A DNA stretch of 64,000 nt from an uncultured Lachnospiraceae bacterium (lineage in GTDB: Bacteria > Bacillota > Clostridia > Lachnospirales > Lachnospiraceae), in NCBI GenBank assembly GCA_944380605.1, contig CALWIA010000034.1:62001-126000 (forward strand), in the 5' to 3' direction. Positions within the stretch are counted from its first letter, which is position 1. Every line of letters starts with the position of its first letter. The translations under genes were made by a program, and so were the position numbers. Positions 34,849 to 47,885 of the stretch are shown piece by piece. Below the pieces are notes generated by a model. It ran no database searches and had not been told where the DNA came from. It saw nothing but the letters and a program-made list of their open reading frames with translations.

Positions 34849-35391
34849 ATGAGAATCGGACAGGGATACGACGTACACCGCCTGACGGAAGGCAGAGACC
34901 TGATTCTGGGCGGGGTGCGCATACCATATGAAAAAGGGCTGCTGGGCCATTCCGACGCGGACGTGCTGCTGCACGCGGTGATGGACGCGCTGCTGGGAGC
35001 GGCGGCTCTGGGAGATATCGGACAGCATTTTCCCGATACGGATCCGGCCTACGCGGGAGCCTCCAGCCTGGAGCTTTTGAAGGCGGTGGGCCGGCTTCTG
35101 GAAGAGAAGGGATTTGTGGCGGAAAACATTGACGCCACCATCATTGCCCAGCGGCCGAAGCTGGCGGCTTACCGCCAGCAGATGCGGGAAAACATTGCCG
35201 GGGCCCTGGGGCTGCCGGCGGACCGGGTCAGCGTCAAGGCCACTACGGAAGAGGGGCTGGGCTTTACGGGATCCGGGGAGGGCATCGCGGCCCAGGCCAT
35301 CGCGCTTTTGGTATCGCCGGACGACTACTGTCAGGAAGACCGGCAGGGGCATCCGGGCTGCGGCGGCTGCCGGCGGATGACGGAAGGATGA
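34849..35391 (+). CDS. ispF: 2-C-methyl-D-erythritol 2,4-cyclodiphosphate synthase with C-terminal tail
   Basis: Cyclises CDP-ME-2-phosphate to MEcPP in the MEP isoprenoid pathway. Zinc ligands D8 and H10 lie in GQGYDVHRL and the third His in [16 protein letters not shown]; the substrate and CMP sites follow in [12 protein letters not shown] and [22 protein letters not shown]. The core ends around residue 157, the usual length, but 20-odd extra residues follow, ending in a Cys-containing segment (DDYCQED...CGGCRRM). This tail could be a bona fide metal-binding extension or an accident of a lost stop. Its stop lies 23 bases before the cysS start. Confidence 0.95.
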   Translation: MRIGQGYDVHRLTEGRDLILGGVRIPYEKGLLGHSDADVLLHAVMDALLGAAALGDIGQHFPDTDPAYAGASSLELLKAVGRLLEEKGFVAENIDATIIAQRPKLAAYRQQMRENIAGALGLPADRVSVKATTEEGLGFTGSGEGIAAQAIALLVSPDDYCQEDRQGHPGCGGCRRMTEG

Positions 35392-35414
35392 CTACAACAA
35401 AAAAGGAGAGCATC

Positions 35415-36824
35415 ATGAAGATTTTCAATACACTGACCAGAAGAAAAGAGGAATTTGTGCCGCTGGAGTCGGGCAAAGTCAAAATGTACGTCTGCGGTCC
35501 CACGGTGTACAATTTTATTCATATCGGAAACGCCAGGCCCATGATCGTGTTCGATACGGTGCGGCGCTATTTTGAGTACAAGGGATACGAGGTCAGCTAC
35601 GTCTCCAACTTTACGGACGTGGACGACAAGATCATCCAGAAAGCCAGAGAAGAGGGCGTAGAGGCGGAAGTCATATCCAGGCGTTTCATCGAGGAATGCA
35701 AAAAGGATATGGAGGGACTGAACGTGAAGCCGGCGACGGTGCATCCCCAGGCGACCCAGGAGATCGGCGGCATGGTGGAGATGATTCAGACCCTGATCCG
35801 GCTGGGCCACGCATACAAGGCGGAGGACGGCACCGTGTACTTCCGCACGGCGTCGTTCCCGGAGTACGGCAAGCTGTCCCACAAGAATCTGGAAGATCTG
35901 CAGTCCGGATTCCGGGAGATTAAGGTGACCGGCGAAGAGGGCAAGGAAGACCCGGCGGATTTTGTGCTGTGGAAGCCTAAAAAGGAAGGGGAGCCCTACT
36001 GGGAGGCTCCCTGGTGCTGCGGCCGTCCCGGCTGGCACATCGAGTGCTCCGTCATGGCCAAAAAGTACCTGGGCGACCAGATCGACATCCACGCCGGCGG
36101 CGAGGACCTGATCTTCCCCCATCATGAAAACGAAATCGCTCAGAGCGAAGCCGCCAACGGAAAGCCCTTTGCCAGATACTGGATGCACAACGCCTTTTTA
36201 AATATTGACAACCGGAAGATGTCCAAATCCTTGGGCAATTTCTTTACGGTGCGGGAAATTTCGGAAAAGTACGACCTGCAGGTGCTGCGGTTCTTTATGC
36301 TCAGCGCCCATTACCGCAGTCCGCTGAATTTCAGCGCGGACCTGATGGAGGCTTCCAGAAACGGCCTGGAGCGGATTCTCACCGCCGCCGACCGGCTGCG
36401 GTCCGCAAAGGCCGCCGCTTCCGGAGAGACCCTTACGGACAAAGAAGAGGCGAACCTGGCGGAAGCCGGGAAACTGAAGGAAAAGTACGAGGCGGCTATG
36501 GAAGACGATTTCAACACCGCCGACGCCATTTCCGCGGTGTTTGAACTGGTAAAGCTGGCCAATTCCACGGCAGGGGAAGGCTGCAGCCGCGCCTATGCCG
36601 GGCAGCTGCTGGAACTGCTGGAAACCCTCTGCGGGGTTTTGGGCATCCGTACGGAAAAGAAGGAAGAAGTGCTGGATGAGGAAATCGAAGCGCTGATCGC
36701 CCAGAGACAGCAGGCCCGCAAGGCCCGGGATTTCGCTCTGGCGGACCGGATCCGGGGACAGCTTTCCGATATGGGCATTCTGCTGGAAGACACCAGAGAG
36801 GGCGTAAAATGGAAGAGAGTCTGA
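35415..36824 (+). CDS. cysS: Cysteinyl-tRNA synthetase
   Basis: Charges tRNA-Cys. The 469-residue class I enzyme begins canonically with [17 protein letters not shown] and contains [17 protein letters not shown] (HIGH-type motif), zinc ligands (Cys in [15 protein letters not shown] and H-H in [13 protein letters not shown]) and KMSKS in [17 protein letters not shown] 35415 with AAAAGGAGAG is preferred to ATG 35388, which overlaps the ispF stop and has no spaced ribosome-binding site. It overlaps mrnC by 16 bases, the common cysS-mrnC-rlmB order in Firmicutes. Confidence 0.97.
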   Translation: MKIFNTLTRRKEEFVPLESGKVKMYVCGPTVYNFIHIGNARPMIVFDTVRRYFEYKGYEVSYVSNFTDVDDKIIQKAREEGVEAEVISRRFIEECKKDMEGLNVKPATVHPQATQEIGGMVEMIQTLIRLGHAYKAEDGTVYFRTASFPEYGKLSHKNLEDLQSGFREIKVTGEEGKEDPADFVLWKPKKEGEPYWEAPWCCGRPGWHIECSVMAKKYLGDQIDIHAGGEDLIFPHHENEIAQSEAANGKPFARYWMHNAFLNIDNRKMSKSLGNFFTVREISEKYDLQVLRFFMLSAHYRSPLNFSADLMEASRNGLERILTAADRLRSAKAAASGETLTDKEEANLAEAGKLKEKYEAAMEDDFNTADAISAVFELVKLANSTAGEGCSRAYAGQLLELLETLCGVLGIRTEKKEEVLDEEIEALIAQRQQARKARDFALADRIRGQLSDMGILLEDTREGVKWKRV

Positions 36825-37243
36825 GAAAAGCGCTGGAACTGGAAGCGGCGCCGGAGGATCCGTCCCAGTATTCGCCGCTGGCCCTGGCCTATATGGGGGA
36901 CTGCGTCTATGAACTGCTGATCCGGACGGCGATTATCAGCCGGGGGAACCGGCAGGTGCAGAAACTGCACAAAGAGACGACGGCCCTGGTCAACGCCGCC
37001 AGCCAGGCGCGGCTGATGCGGGAGCTGGAGCCTCTGCTGACAGAAGAAGAGCGGACCGTATTCAAACGGGGCCGGAACGCCCGGTCCACCGCCATTGCCA
37101 GACACGCGTCCATTGCCGATTACCGCATGGCCACAGGTCTGGAGGCGCTGCTGGGGTATCTGTACCTGAGCCGCCGGATGGACCGCGCCGTGGAGCTGGT
37201 GGGTACGGGACTGGAAAAGACAGGAGAATGGAATCAGGAATGA
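36809..37243 (+). CDS. mrnC: Mini-ribonuclease III
   Basis: A 144-residue RNase III-fold endonuclease without a dsRNA-binding domain, which matures 23S rRNA ends. Catalytic features are [16 protein letters not shown] (Asp and acidic cluster) and [13 protein letters not shown] (second acidic signature), with [12 protein letters not shown] and RGRNARS between. It overlaps cysS by 16 bases and rlmB by about 4, so the three are coupled. Confidence 0.95.
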   Translation: MEESLRKALELEAAPEDPSQYSPLALAYMGDCVYELLIRTAIISRGNRQVQKLHKETTALVNAASQARLMRELEPLLTEEERTVFKRGRNARSTAIARHASIADYRMATGLEALLGYLYLSRRMDRAVELVGTGLEKTGEWNQE

Positions 37244-38028
37244 AAGAAAGACAATATCAGGAGAAACAGGCGCAGAACCTGGAGCCGCAGGAGGACGGGA
37301 CGCTGATTGAAGGCCGGAACGCGGTGCTGGAAGCGTTTCGGGCCGGCAAGACCGTGGACCGGCTGTACGTGCTGGAAGGATGCAAGGACGGACCGGTGAT
37401 GTCCATTCTGCGGGAGGCCAGGAAACAGGATACGCTGGTGCAGTTTGTGTCCAGGGAACGGCTGGAACAGCTGACGGGAGGAAAGCATCACCAGGGCGTG
37501 GCGGCGCAGACCGCCGCCTGGCAGTACGCGTCGGTGGAAGAGATGCTTAAGAAAGCAGAAGAAAAGGGAGAGCCTCCGTTTTTGTTTCTGCTGGACGGGA
37601 TCGAAGATCCCCACAATCTGGGAGCGATTATCCGGACGGCCAACCTGGCCGGCGCCCATGGGGTGATTATCCCCAAACGCCGGGCGGCAGGCCTGACGGC
37701 GACGGTGGCCAGGGCCTCCGCCGGGGCTCTGCATTTTACACCGGTGGCCAAGGTGACCAACCTGGTATCGGTGATGGAGGAACTGAAGCAGAAAGGCATG
37801 TGGTTTGTCTGCGCGGACATGGATGGAGAGTCCATGTACCGGCTGAACTTAAAAGGTTCCATCGGGCTGGTGATCGGAAACGAGGGAGAAGGCGTGGGCA
37901 GGCTGGTGAAGGAGGCCTGCGACATGACCGCTTCGATTCCCATGAAGGGAGACATCGACTCCCTGAACGCTTCGGTGGCGGCCGGCGTGCTGGCTTATGA
38001 AATTGTAAGACAAAGGCTGTTTCCCTAG
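37240..38028 (+). CDS. rlmB: 23S rRNA (guanosine-2'-O)-methyltransferase, SpoU family
   Basis: Methylates a guanosine ribose in 23S rRNA (G2251 in E. coli). The 262-residue protein has the N-terminal substrate-binding domain (LIEGRNAVLEAFRAGKTVDRLYV) and a knotted SPOUT domain with LDGIEDPHNLGAIIRTANLAG, GLVIGNEGEGVGRLVKEACD and IPMKGDIDSLNASVAAGVLAYE. Two ATGs compete: 37228 has AGGAG one base away, and 37240 overlaps the mrnC stop as ATGA with AGGAG 13 bases upstream; 37240 is preferred by coupling. Confidence 0.94.
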   Translation: MKERQYQEKQAQNLEPQEDGTLIEGRNAVLEAFRAGKTVDRLYVLEGCKDGPVMSILREARKQDTLVQFVSRERLEQLTGGKHHQGVAAQTAAWQYASVEEMLKKAEEKGEPPFLFLLDGIEDPHNLGAIIRTANLAGAHGVIIPKRRAAGLTATVARASAGALHFTPVAKVTNLVSVMEELKQKGMWFVCADMDGESMYRLNLKGSIGLVIGNEGEGVGRLVKEACDMTASIPMKGDIDSLNASVAAGVLAYEIVRQRLFP

Positions 38029-38045
38029 AGAAACAGCCTTTTTGG
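38012..38045 (+). terminator. Terminator of the ispF-cysS-mrnC-rlmB transcript
   Basis: AAAGGCTGTTTC (38012-38023) pairs with GAAACAGCCTTT (38030-38041), followed by more T. The stop codon of rlmB lies in the loop. Confidence 0.9.
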
Positions 38046-38051
38046 TTTGCG

Positions 38052-38942
38052 TCAGTCTTCCAGGGTAATGACCCGGAAGGAGGCGTCGGACCAGGTATTT
38101 CCTATAATATAGGAAGTGTACAGACGGCCGGCGGCGATGTCCACCTGGTAGGATACCAGAGGTTCGTTTCCGGCGGCGGAAGTGCCGGAAGCGGTGGGCA
38201 CCAGCACTGGGAGTTCCCGCGGAGTTCCGGAGATGCCGGCATTGGCGACATAGAACTGATAGGTGCCGGCCGCCGCCTGCTTGTAAGGCGTGACTTCCAG
38301 GAAATCCACATTCTGGAAGACGGCGTCGTGGCTGTAGAGGTAGACGCTGAAACTGGAGCCGCTGTAGGACATGTTGGCCGCCCGGCAGCAGCCAGTGCTG
38401 TAGCCTAAGGAAGAACAGCCGGAGGCCGGCACCTGGGTCATGCGCAGGCCGCCGGAAGACGTATCCGTCAGCACCATGGTGTACCGCTGTCCGGCGGAGA
38501 ACGGGAAGGTCTGCTGCAGCAGAATGGTGCGCAGGCCGGAGGCGCGGCGTACGGTTACGGTATGGAAGCCATCGGAGATCCAGTCGTAGTCGGAAACGGT
38601 GCCGAACCGGGAATTGATGGCGTAGTTGGTGCCGTCAATGGAAATGTTGACGGTAAAGCTGTTGGCGGAGGCGTTGAGAAAACGCACCCGGCCGTAGGTC
38701 TGTGAGGAAGGACAGCTGGGGCAGGATGGGAAGATGGGGAACACCGGCCAGGCGGGAGACACCGGGCGGCTGTCTTCGGGGGCGATGGGAGTTTCGGGCA
38801 GATGCTCTTCATCTGCCGGCGTGACGGCGGGCCGTCCGCCCTCCGGCGCCACCGGCGTGGTGAGTCCGTAGTCGGCTTCGCTTAAATGCCCGCCGCTTTC
38901 ATCCTGATGCAGGGAATAGCGGTTGAACGTATTTCCAGCCAT
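38052..38942 (-). CDS. DUF4397 domain protein
   Basis: A 296-residue protein with no signal peptide. Residues ~1-75 are polar and low-complexity with repeated PEGGRP/PEDSRP-like segments; residues ~80-180 and ~190-290 look like two beta-sandwich DUF4397 units (YGRVRFLNASANSFTVNISIDG; FSVYLYSHDAVFQNVDFLEV). A short spacer holds PSCPSCPSS and a CCRAAN pair of cysteines. Such proteins often lie at the cell or spore surface; the lack of an export signal would fit mother-cell-made spore coat protein, but this is inference. It lies convergently to rlmB. Confidence 0.75.
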   Translation of the reverse strand: MAGNTFNRYSLHQDESGGHLSEADYGLTTPVAPEGGRPAVTPADEEHLPETPIAPEDSRPVSPAWPVFPIFPSCPSCPSSQTYGRVRFLNASANSFTVNISIDGTNYAINSRFGTVSDYDWISDGFHTVTVRRASGLRTILLQQTFPFSAGQRYTMVLTDTSSGGLRMTQVPASGCSSLGYSTGCCRAANMSYSGSSFSVYLYSHDAVFQNVDFLEVTPYKQAAAGTYQFYVANAGISGTPRELPVLVPTASGTSAAGNEPLVSYQVDIAAGRLYTSYIIGNTWSDASFRVITLED

Positions 38943-39049
38943 AATGAGAAAGCCTCTTGTTTTTTACTTTACATTATGTGGAAGAGAAGATGGGGTGCGC
39001 GTCCGCGGCAAGGCTTTTTGGAAACGTCTGCCCGTCGGATGTATTGCAT

Positions 39050-39087
39050 AAAAAAGTGTGCGCCAAGGCGCATCCTCAGCGGAGCGT
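39050..39087 (-). repeat. Structured intergenic repeat, short copy
   Basis: On the minus strand it begins ACGCTCCGCTGAGGATGCGC, runs into CCTTGGCGCA and ends CACTTTTTT. The first 20 bases recur exactly at 61372-61391 (+), and the CCTTGGCGC and GCACTTTTTT parts recur at the end of that longer copy. The TGCGC-CTTG-GCGCA hairpin plus T tract looks like a small terminator. Confidence 0.75.
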
Positions 39088-39131
39088 TTTTTTGTACGAT
39101 AGGAAATGAAATTTCCTATCGTATAAAAAAA
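39087..39131. repeat. Near-perfect palindrome next to the short repeat copy
   Basis: TTTTTTT, one unpaired base, TACGATAGGAAAT, loop GAA, ATTTCCTATCGTA, one unpaired base, AAAAAAA. The symmetric T and A flanks make it terminator-like in neither direction alone; it could be a MITE or transposon-end relic. Confidence 0.7.
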
Positions 39132-39153
39132 GAATCCTGCATCGCAGGATTCT
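39125..39153 (-). terminator. Terminator of tRNA-Thr
   Basis: Read on the minus strand, AGAATCCTGC (39153-39144) pairs with GCAGGATTCT (39140-39131) around a 3-base loop and is followed by a T tract (complement of A 39131-39125). Confidence 0.88.
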
Positions 39154-39158
39154 CCTGA

Positions 39159-39231
39159 AGCTGATGACGGGACTCGGACCCGTGACCTCCTCACTACCAA
39201 TGAGGTGCGCTACCACCTGTGCCACATCAGC
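39159..39231 (-). tRNA. tRNA-Thr (anticodon GGT)
   Basis: A 73-nt cloverleaf: acceptor GCTGATG/CATCAGC, anticodon stem CCTCA/TGAGG around GGT (complement of 39196-39198), T-arm ACGGG-TCCGAGT-CCCGT, discriminator T. CCA not encoded. Confidence 0.93.
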
Positions 39232-39269
39232 ATTTGCGCTTTCGCATGTGCCATGCTCAAGCCTTAGAT

Positions 39270-39298
39270 ATATTATCATGAGTTTTTCGGTTTGTCAA
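39270..39298 (-). promoter_or_regulatory. Promoter of tRNA-Thr
   Basis: Minus-strand TTGACA (39298-39293) and TAATAT (39275-39270) with a 17-base spacer. Confidence 0.85.
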
Positions 39299-39400
39299 CA
39301 GCAAATAAAAAATTTTTGCGGACGCCCCTTTCCCCTTTTTTTCGGCGGAAGAATATGATATGATTATCCATTATGGGAATACTACAGACGGAGGAAGATT

Positions 39401-41106
<1,706 letters not shown>

Positions 41107-41110
<4 letters not shown>

Positions 41111-41940
41111 GTAAGATTGGAAAGAAAACAAAGGCCGCTCTGGCGGCAGTCCTAGTGCTGTGCCTGGCCGGAGCGGTTCTCCCGGCGGCAAGAAACGCTG
41201 GGAACAGGCAGACAGAAGAGACAGAGATGCCGGCAGCAGCTTCGGCGCCGGCGCCGTCCGAGGAAGGGACCGCGCCGGCGCTTCCTCGTCTGTCGGACAG
41301 CCAGAATCAGCTGCTGGCGCAGCTGTCGGAGGCCATGGAGCGGGGAGATCTGGAACAGGCGGCTCGTTTGATGCTGGAGGAGGAAACCGCGCTGGGAGAT
41401 CTGTTTTATGAGACGCTGGAGGGGAACCGGTATCTGTATCAGGAGGGAGAACTGTCTCCGGATCCGGATGGGACGGGGCTGGTGCTGGCCCGCCCCACAG
41501 TGCTGTTTTACGGAACCTTTGCCGGCGGAGTTCCCCAGGGCCAGGCGTCGGCGCTGCAGGCCACGCAGCTGGAATACCCCCGGTACGATTATTCGGCGGG
41601 CAGCTGGGAGGACGGCCGCATGGAAGGCGAAGGCCGCACCGGCTACTGCTATTATGCGGGCGCCGGCGAGGAAAACCAGTCGGTGAGCCGGGAGGGTGTA
41701 TTTTCCGGAGACCTTATGGAAGGCGCCGTCCGGTATGTGACGGTCAATGCGGAAGGCGAAGAAAGCGCCTGGACCATGGAGGCCCGGGAAGGAAAGCTGG
41801 TGCTGACAGACGCCTGGGAATACCAGGAAAATGACGGTACGTACCGGCTGCCTTCGGAGGGAGACAGCGGACACGACTATGTGATTTCAGAAGAAAACGC
41901 AGAAGAAACCAGATTTCAGAACATGATCCCGTGGGACTGA
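41107..41940 (+). CDS. Secreted or membrane-anchored protein of unknown function
   Basis: A 277-residue protein with a basic head and a hydrophobic signal segment (residues ~9-28, [18 protein letters not shown]); no lipobox ending in Cys is convincing. A short low-complexity Ala/Pro/Glu spacer (residues 35-60) is followed by a helix ([24 protein letters not shown]) and a beta-rich part with MORN-like phrases ([32 protein letters not shown]). Its start overlaps the glnS stop and the next features are convergent. No function is assigned. Confidence 0.72.
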
Positions 41941-41959
41941 CGTTCAGAAATCCGGTTTC
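41905..41959. terminator. Bidirectional hairpin/terminator after the secreted protein gene
   Basis: GAAACCAGATTTCAGAAC (41905-41922) pairs with GTTCAGAAATCCGGTTTC (41942-41959) with two mismatches. Reading the minus strand, a T-rich stretch follows, so it probably ends the small minus-strand gene as well. Confidence 0.65.
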
Positions 41960-42030
41960 TCAAATAACATGTATTCGATTTCAAATCATGCGGCCGGGAG
42001 TAAACTCCGGCGGAGCGAAAGCCGAAACGG

Positions 42031-42414
42031 TCACAGGCCGGTATCCTCGGTGATGACAGCGCCGCCGGACGCTTCCGGCTTTTTCTCTTCGTCAGAAGAT
42101 TCCTTCTCGCCGTCGGAATCCGGCGTTTCCTTCTCCTCGCCGGCATCTTCCGCTGGGGCAGCATCCTTGCCGCAGTCCGGGGCATCCGCCTTTTTCTCGC
42201 CCAGAGTCACATAGCTGCGGGACTCCGTCTCGTGGGGCAGCGTACCGTCGAAGGAATCGTCCTCCTCCTGCTCGCCTTCGCCTTCAAAATCGTGGAAATC
42301 TTCGTCCAGTTCTTTGTGGAAGGACTGATACTTCAGAAAATAAGAGACGCCGGCAGCCACGGCGCCGGACAGTGCAGCCAGTGCAAGAAACTTGCCGAAA
42401 TTCTTTTTTGCCAT
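42031..42414 (-). CDS. Small acidic single-pass membrane protein
   Basis: A 127-residue protein with a short basic head (MAKKNFGK), one hydrophobic segment (residues 9-25, FLALAALSGAVAAGVSYF) and a long acidic tail rich in Glu, Asp, Lys and Ser (residues ~40-125). No known domain is apparent. ATG 42414 has GGAAAGGAG seven bases upstream. It lies divergent to groES. Such proteins are common in Lachnospiraceae but uncharacterised. Confidence 0.72.
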   Translation of the reverse strand: MAKKNFGKFLALAALSGAVAAGVSYFLKYQSFHKELDEDFHDFEGEGEQEEDDSFDGTLPHETESRSYVTLGEKKADAPDCGKDAAPAEDAGEEKETPDSDGEKESSDEEKKPEASGGAVITEDTGL

Positions 42415-42553
42415 GAGGATGCTCCTTTCCAACCTTCTGTTGATCTTTTCTATCTATTTTAATACCATTATTCCAAAAAAGAAAGGTATATATTAAGAAA
42501 AATTTTATAAACTATCTTAGACAGATCGAAAGAAATGGAAAAAAATCAAAAAT

Positions 42554-42580
42554 TTAGCACTCGATACTTGACAGTGCTAA
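42554..42580 (+). promoter_or_regulatory. CIRCE operator (HrcA-binding site)
   Basis: TTAGCACTC (42554-42562), nine bases, then CAGTGCTAA (42572-42580): the conserved CIRCE palindrome with one change (C for G at the start of the right half). It implies heat-shock repression of groESL by HrcA. Confidence 0.93.
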
Positions 42581-42596
42581 CAAAGGGTGCTATAAC
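42568..42596 (+). promoter_or_regulatory. Sigma-A promoter of groESL overlapping CIRCE
   Basis: TTGACA (42568-42573) and TATAAC (42591-42596) with a 17-base spacer. The -35 lies inside the CIRCE spacer and right arm, so HrcA would directly block RNA polymerase. Confidence 0.9.
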
Positions 42597-42661
42597 TGTG
42601 TTGTGAGTTGAGAAAGAGGTTTCTAATCAAGAAAGAAATCAGATTTGAGGAGGAATTATAT

Positions 42662-42946
42662 ATGAAATTAGTACCGCTTTTTGACAGAGTCGTATTGAAG
42701 CAGCTGGTAGCGGAAGAAACTACAAAGTCCGGAATCGTGCTTCCGGGACAGGCCAAGGAGAAGCCGCAGCAGGCAGAGGTTGTGGCGGCAGGCCCCGGCG
42801 GAGTGGTAGACGGCAAGGAAGTCACCATGCAGGTAAAGCCCGGCGACAAGGTGATTTATTCCAAGTACTCCGGAACCGAAGTGGAAGTAGACGACGAGAA
42901 GTACGTGATTGTAAAGCAGAATGATATTCTGGCTGTGATCGAGTAA
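42662..42946 (+). CDS. groES: Co-chaperonin GroES
   Basis: The 10-kDa lid of the GroEL folding chamber. The 94-residue protein starts MKLVPLFDRVVLKQ, with the mobile loop ETTKSGIVLPGQAKEKP and the VIYSKYSGTEVEVDDEKYVIVKQNDILAVIE end, a normal length. ATG 42662 follows GAGGAGG; the longer frame from 42608 would add an unrelated N-terminus. Confidence 0.98.
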   Translation: MKLVPLFDRVVLKQLVAEETTKSGIVLPGQAKEKPQQAEVVAAGPGGVVDGKEVTMQVKPGDKVIYSKYSGTEVEVDDEKYVIVKQNDILAVIE

Positions 42947-42991
42947 TATCCCGTATTCTATCTGCATGAATTGATTAGAACTTTATCTTAG

Positions 42992-44638
<1,647 letters not shown>

Positions 44639-44671
44639 TAGAAGACGCGCAGCAGAGCGGCAAGACAAGTG

Positions 44672-44709
44672 GGGCTGCCACGGAAGGAATTCTGCGGCAG
44701 CCCTTTTTG
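44672..44709 (+). terminator. groESL terminator
   Basis: GGGCTGCC (44672-44679) pairs with GGCAGCCC (44696-44703), followed by TTTTT. Confidence 0.88.
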
Positions 44710-44756
44710 ACGGAAGCGAACGCCGCGCGCAACTTTACAGGAAAGGCGGAACCTTT

Positions 44757-45251
44757 ATGAACGATTCCTATGCGGAATGGCTGGTGAAGCGGAAAGAACC
44801 GGCCTACAACTACCTGATCAAGGCATTTCTGATTTTTCTGTGCGTGATCGGCCTGATCGCGGCCCTGCTGCTGCCGCTGGGCATTATTATCCTGACCATC
44901 CTCGGGGCAGTGGCGTATTTTTCCTTTCAGAGACTCAGCGTGGAGTTTGAGTACCTGGTGGTCAACGACCAGGTGACCATCGATGTGATTATGGGTAAGT
45001 CCAAGCGGAAAAAGGCGTGGGAAGGAACCATGAGCGAGATTCAGATCGTGGCGCCCAAAGACTCGTATCTGCTGAAGGACTACGAAAAACACGGCATGAA
45101 GGTTCTGGATTTTACGTCCCATACGCCGGAGGGAAAGGTGTACGGCATGATCCATCAGAACGGCACTTCTACCCAGGAAATTCTGTTTGAACCCAATGAG
45201 AAAATACTCGCCTGCATGCGGCAGAGAAGCCCGCGCAAGGTGATTCAGTAG
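44757..45251 (+). CDS. DUF6106 family membrane protein
   Basis: A 164-residue protein I recall as DUF6106. It has two hydrophobic segments (residues 20-38 and ~40-58, FLIFLCVIGLIAALLLPL and IIILTILGAVAYFSF) followed by a cytoplasmic beta-rich domain (residues 60-155) with SVEFEYLVVNDQVTIDVIM, WEGTMSEIQIVAP and FEPNEKILACM. The layout resembles small PH-like domains anchored in the membrane. Function unknown. A weak AGCCGGA/TCCGGCT hairpin (45250-45274) follows its stop. Confidence 0.8.
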   Translation: MNDSYAEWLVKRKEPAYNYLIKAFLIFLCVIGLIAALLLPLGIIILTILGAVAYFSFQRLSVEFEYLVVNDQVTIDVIMGKSKRKKAWEGTMSEIQIVAPKDSYLLKDYEKHGMKVLDFTSHTPEGKVYGMIHQNGTSTQEILFEPNEKILACMRQRSPRKVIQ

Positions 45252-45330
45252 CCGGATCCAAAGGCGGTCCGGCTGCCTTTGTCTGTGCGATTCTGCTGAA
45301 AAATCCGATGGAAAAATCCGGAAATTGTAT

Positions 45331-45359
45331 TTGACAAGAAATCTGAAATATGATAGATT
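45331..45359 (+). promoter_or_regulatory. Promoter of guaB
   Basis: TTGACA (45331-45336) and TAGATT (45354-45359) with a 17-base spacer, 55 bases ahead of the start codon. Confidence 0.72.
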
Positions 45360-45369
45360 ATGTTACTAA

Positions 45370-46869
<1,500 letters not shown>

Positions 46870-46883
46870 TACATCAAACAGAG

Positions 46884-46925
46884 AGGACTTTTTCAGTTTT
46901 GTCAGGACTGAAAAAGTCCTTTTTT
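46884..46925 (+). terminator. guaB terminator
   Basis: AGGACTTTTTCAG (46884-46896) pairs with CTGAAAAAGTCCT (46908-46920), followed by TTTTT. Confidence 0.92.
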
Positions 46926-46939
46926 GGAAATATGAAATG

Positions 46940-46948
46940 TGGTATACT
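46940..46948 (+). promoter_or_regulatory. Extended -10 promoter of the isomerase-malic enzyme genes
   Basis: TGG followed by TATACT (46943-46948), about 58 bases before the start codon; no clear -35. Confidence 0.45.
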
Positions 46949-47006
46949 CTTTACAGGAGCGCTGCAGGCAGCAGGCGGAGAAACTTGAGAAAGGCAGGAA
47001 ACAGAT

Positions 47007-47846
47007 ATGAATTACGGCATGAGATGCCACGACATCTGTCCCAAAGGGGACATTGACACCGTACTGGACGCGGTAAAAAACAACGGCATTCACCAGATCC
47101 AGCTGGCGCTGGGCAAGTCCATCGACGGATTTGATTTCAATTACGGACACTATTCCCCCGGACTGGCGCGGATGATCCGGAACAAGCTGGAAGAGCGGGA
47201 TATCCACGTGGCGGTGCTGGGCTGCTACATCAACCCCACCAACCCGGACGAGGGGGCCCGCCAGGCGGAAGTGCGCAAGTTTATTGAGCATCTGAAGTAC
47301 GCCAGAACCATCGACGCGGATATGGTAGGCACGGAAACCGGCCGCTATGACGCCGCGTTCAACGTGGTGCCCTATACCTATACGGAAGGCTGCTATCAGC
47401 TGCTGTTAAAGAGCATGCGGGAAATCGTGTCGGCGGCGGAAAAGCTGGGCGTGATCGTAGGCGTGGAGGCGGTGCACGACCACACGCTGTACAGCCCGGA
47501 GATGATGCGCCGGTTCCTGGAAGATATTGACTCTCCAAACGTAGAAGCCATCCTGGACCCGGTGAACCTGATCAGCGCGGAAAACTACAAGGATCAGGAC
47601 GAAGTGATCAACAAGGCATTCCGTCTGTACGGAGACCGCATCAGCGTGATTCATGTAAAAGATTTTGCCATTCAGGACGGGGAGCCGGTGTTTGCCAATG
47701 TGGGCGACGGCCTGTTCCACTACGAGCCGCTGATGAAGAATCTGAAACAGGACAAACCCTATACGGCCATGCTGCTGGAAGAATCCAATACCGGCCGGTA
47801 TCACAGCGACGTGAAGCATCTGCAGGAGATTTACGACCGCGTATAA
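47007..47846 (+). CDS. Sugar phosphate isomerase/epimerase-family protein (TIM barrel)
   Basis: A 279-residue AP-endonuclease-2-like barrel protein. Metal and catalytic residues typical of the fold appear in order: DADMVGTETGRYD, VIVGVEAVHDHTLYS (Glu and His), ILDPVNLIS (Asp), ISVIHVKDF and the end DGLFHYEPLMK. Related proteins isomerise or epimerise sugars or inositols; the exact reaction is not clear. It is followed 39 bases later by the malic enzyme gene. Confidence 0.82.
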   Translation: MNYGMRCHDICPKGDIDTVLDAVKNNGIHQIQLALGKSIDGFDFNYGHYSPGLARMIRNKLEERDIHVAVLGCYINPTNPDEGARQAEVRKFIEHLKYARTIDADMVGTETGRYDAAFNVVPYTYTEGCYQLLLKSMREIVSAAEKLGVIVGVEAVHDHTLYSPEMMRRFLEDIDSPNVEAILDPVNLISAENYKDQDEVINKAFRLYGDRISVIHVKDFAIQDGEPVFANVGDGLFHYEPLMKNLKQDKPYTAMLLEESNTGRYHSDVKHLQEIYDRV

Positions 47847-47885
47847 CGCGGCTCTCATATTTCATCCAAAACAGGAGGACGAGTG

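Noticed and set aside
39050..39131. Possible CRISPR or tandem array because of serial hairpins
   Set aside because: Hairpins differ in sequence and there are no regular spacers; they are terminator, palindrome and a two-copy dispersed repeat.
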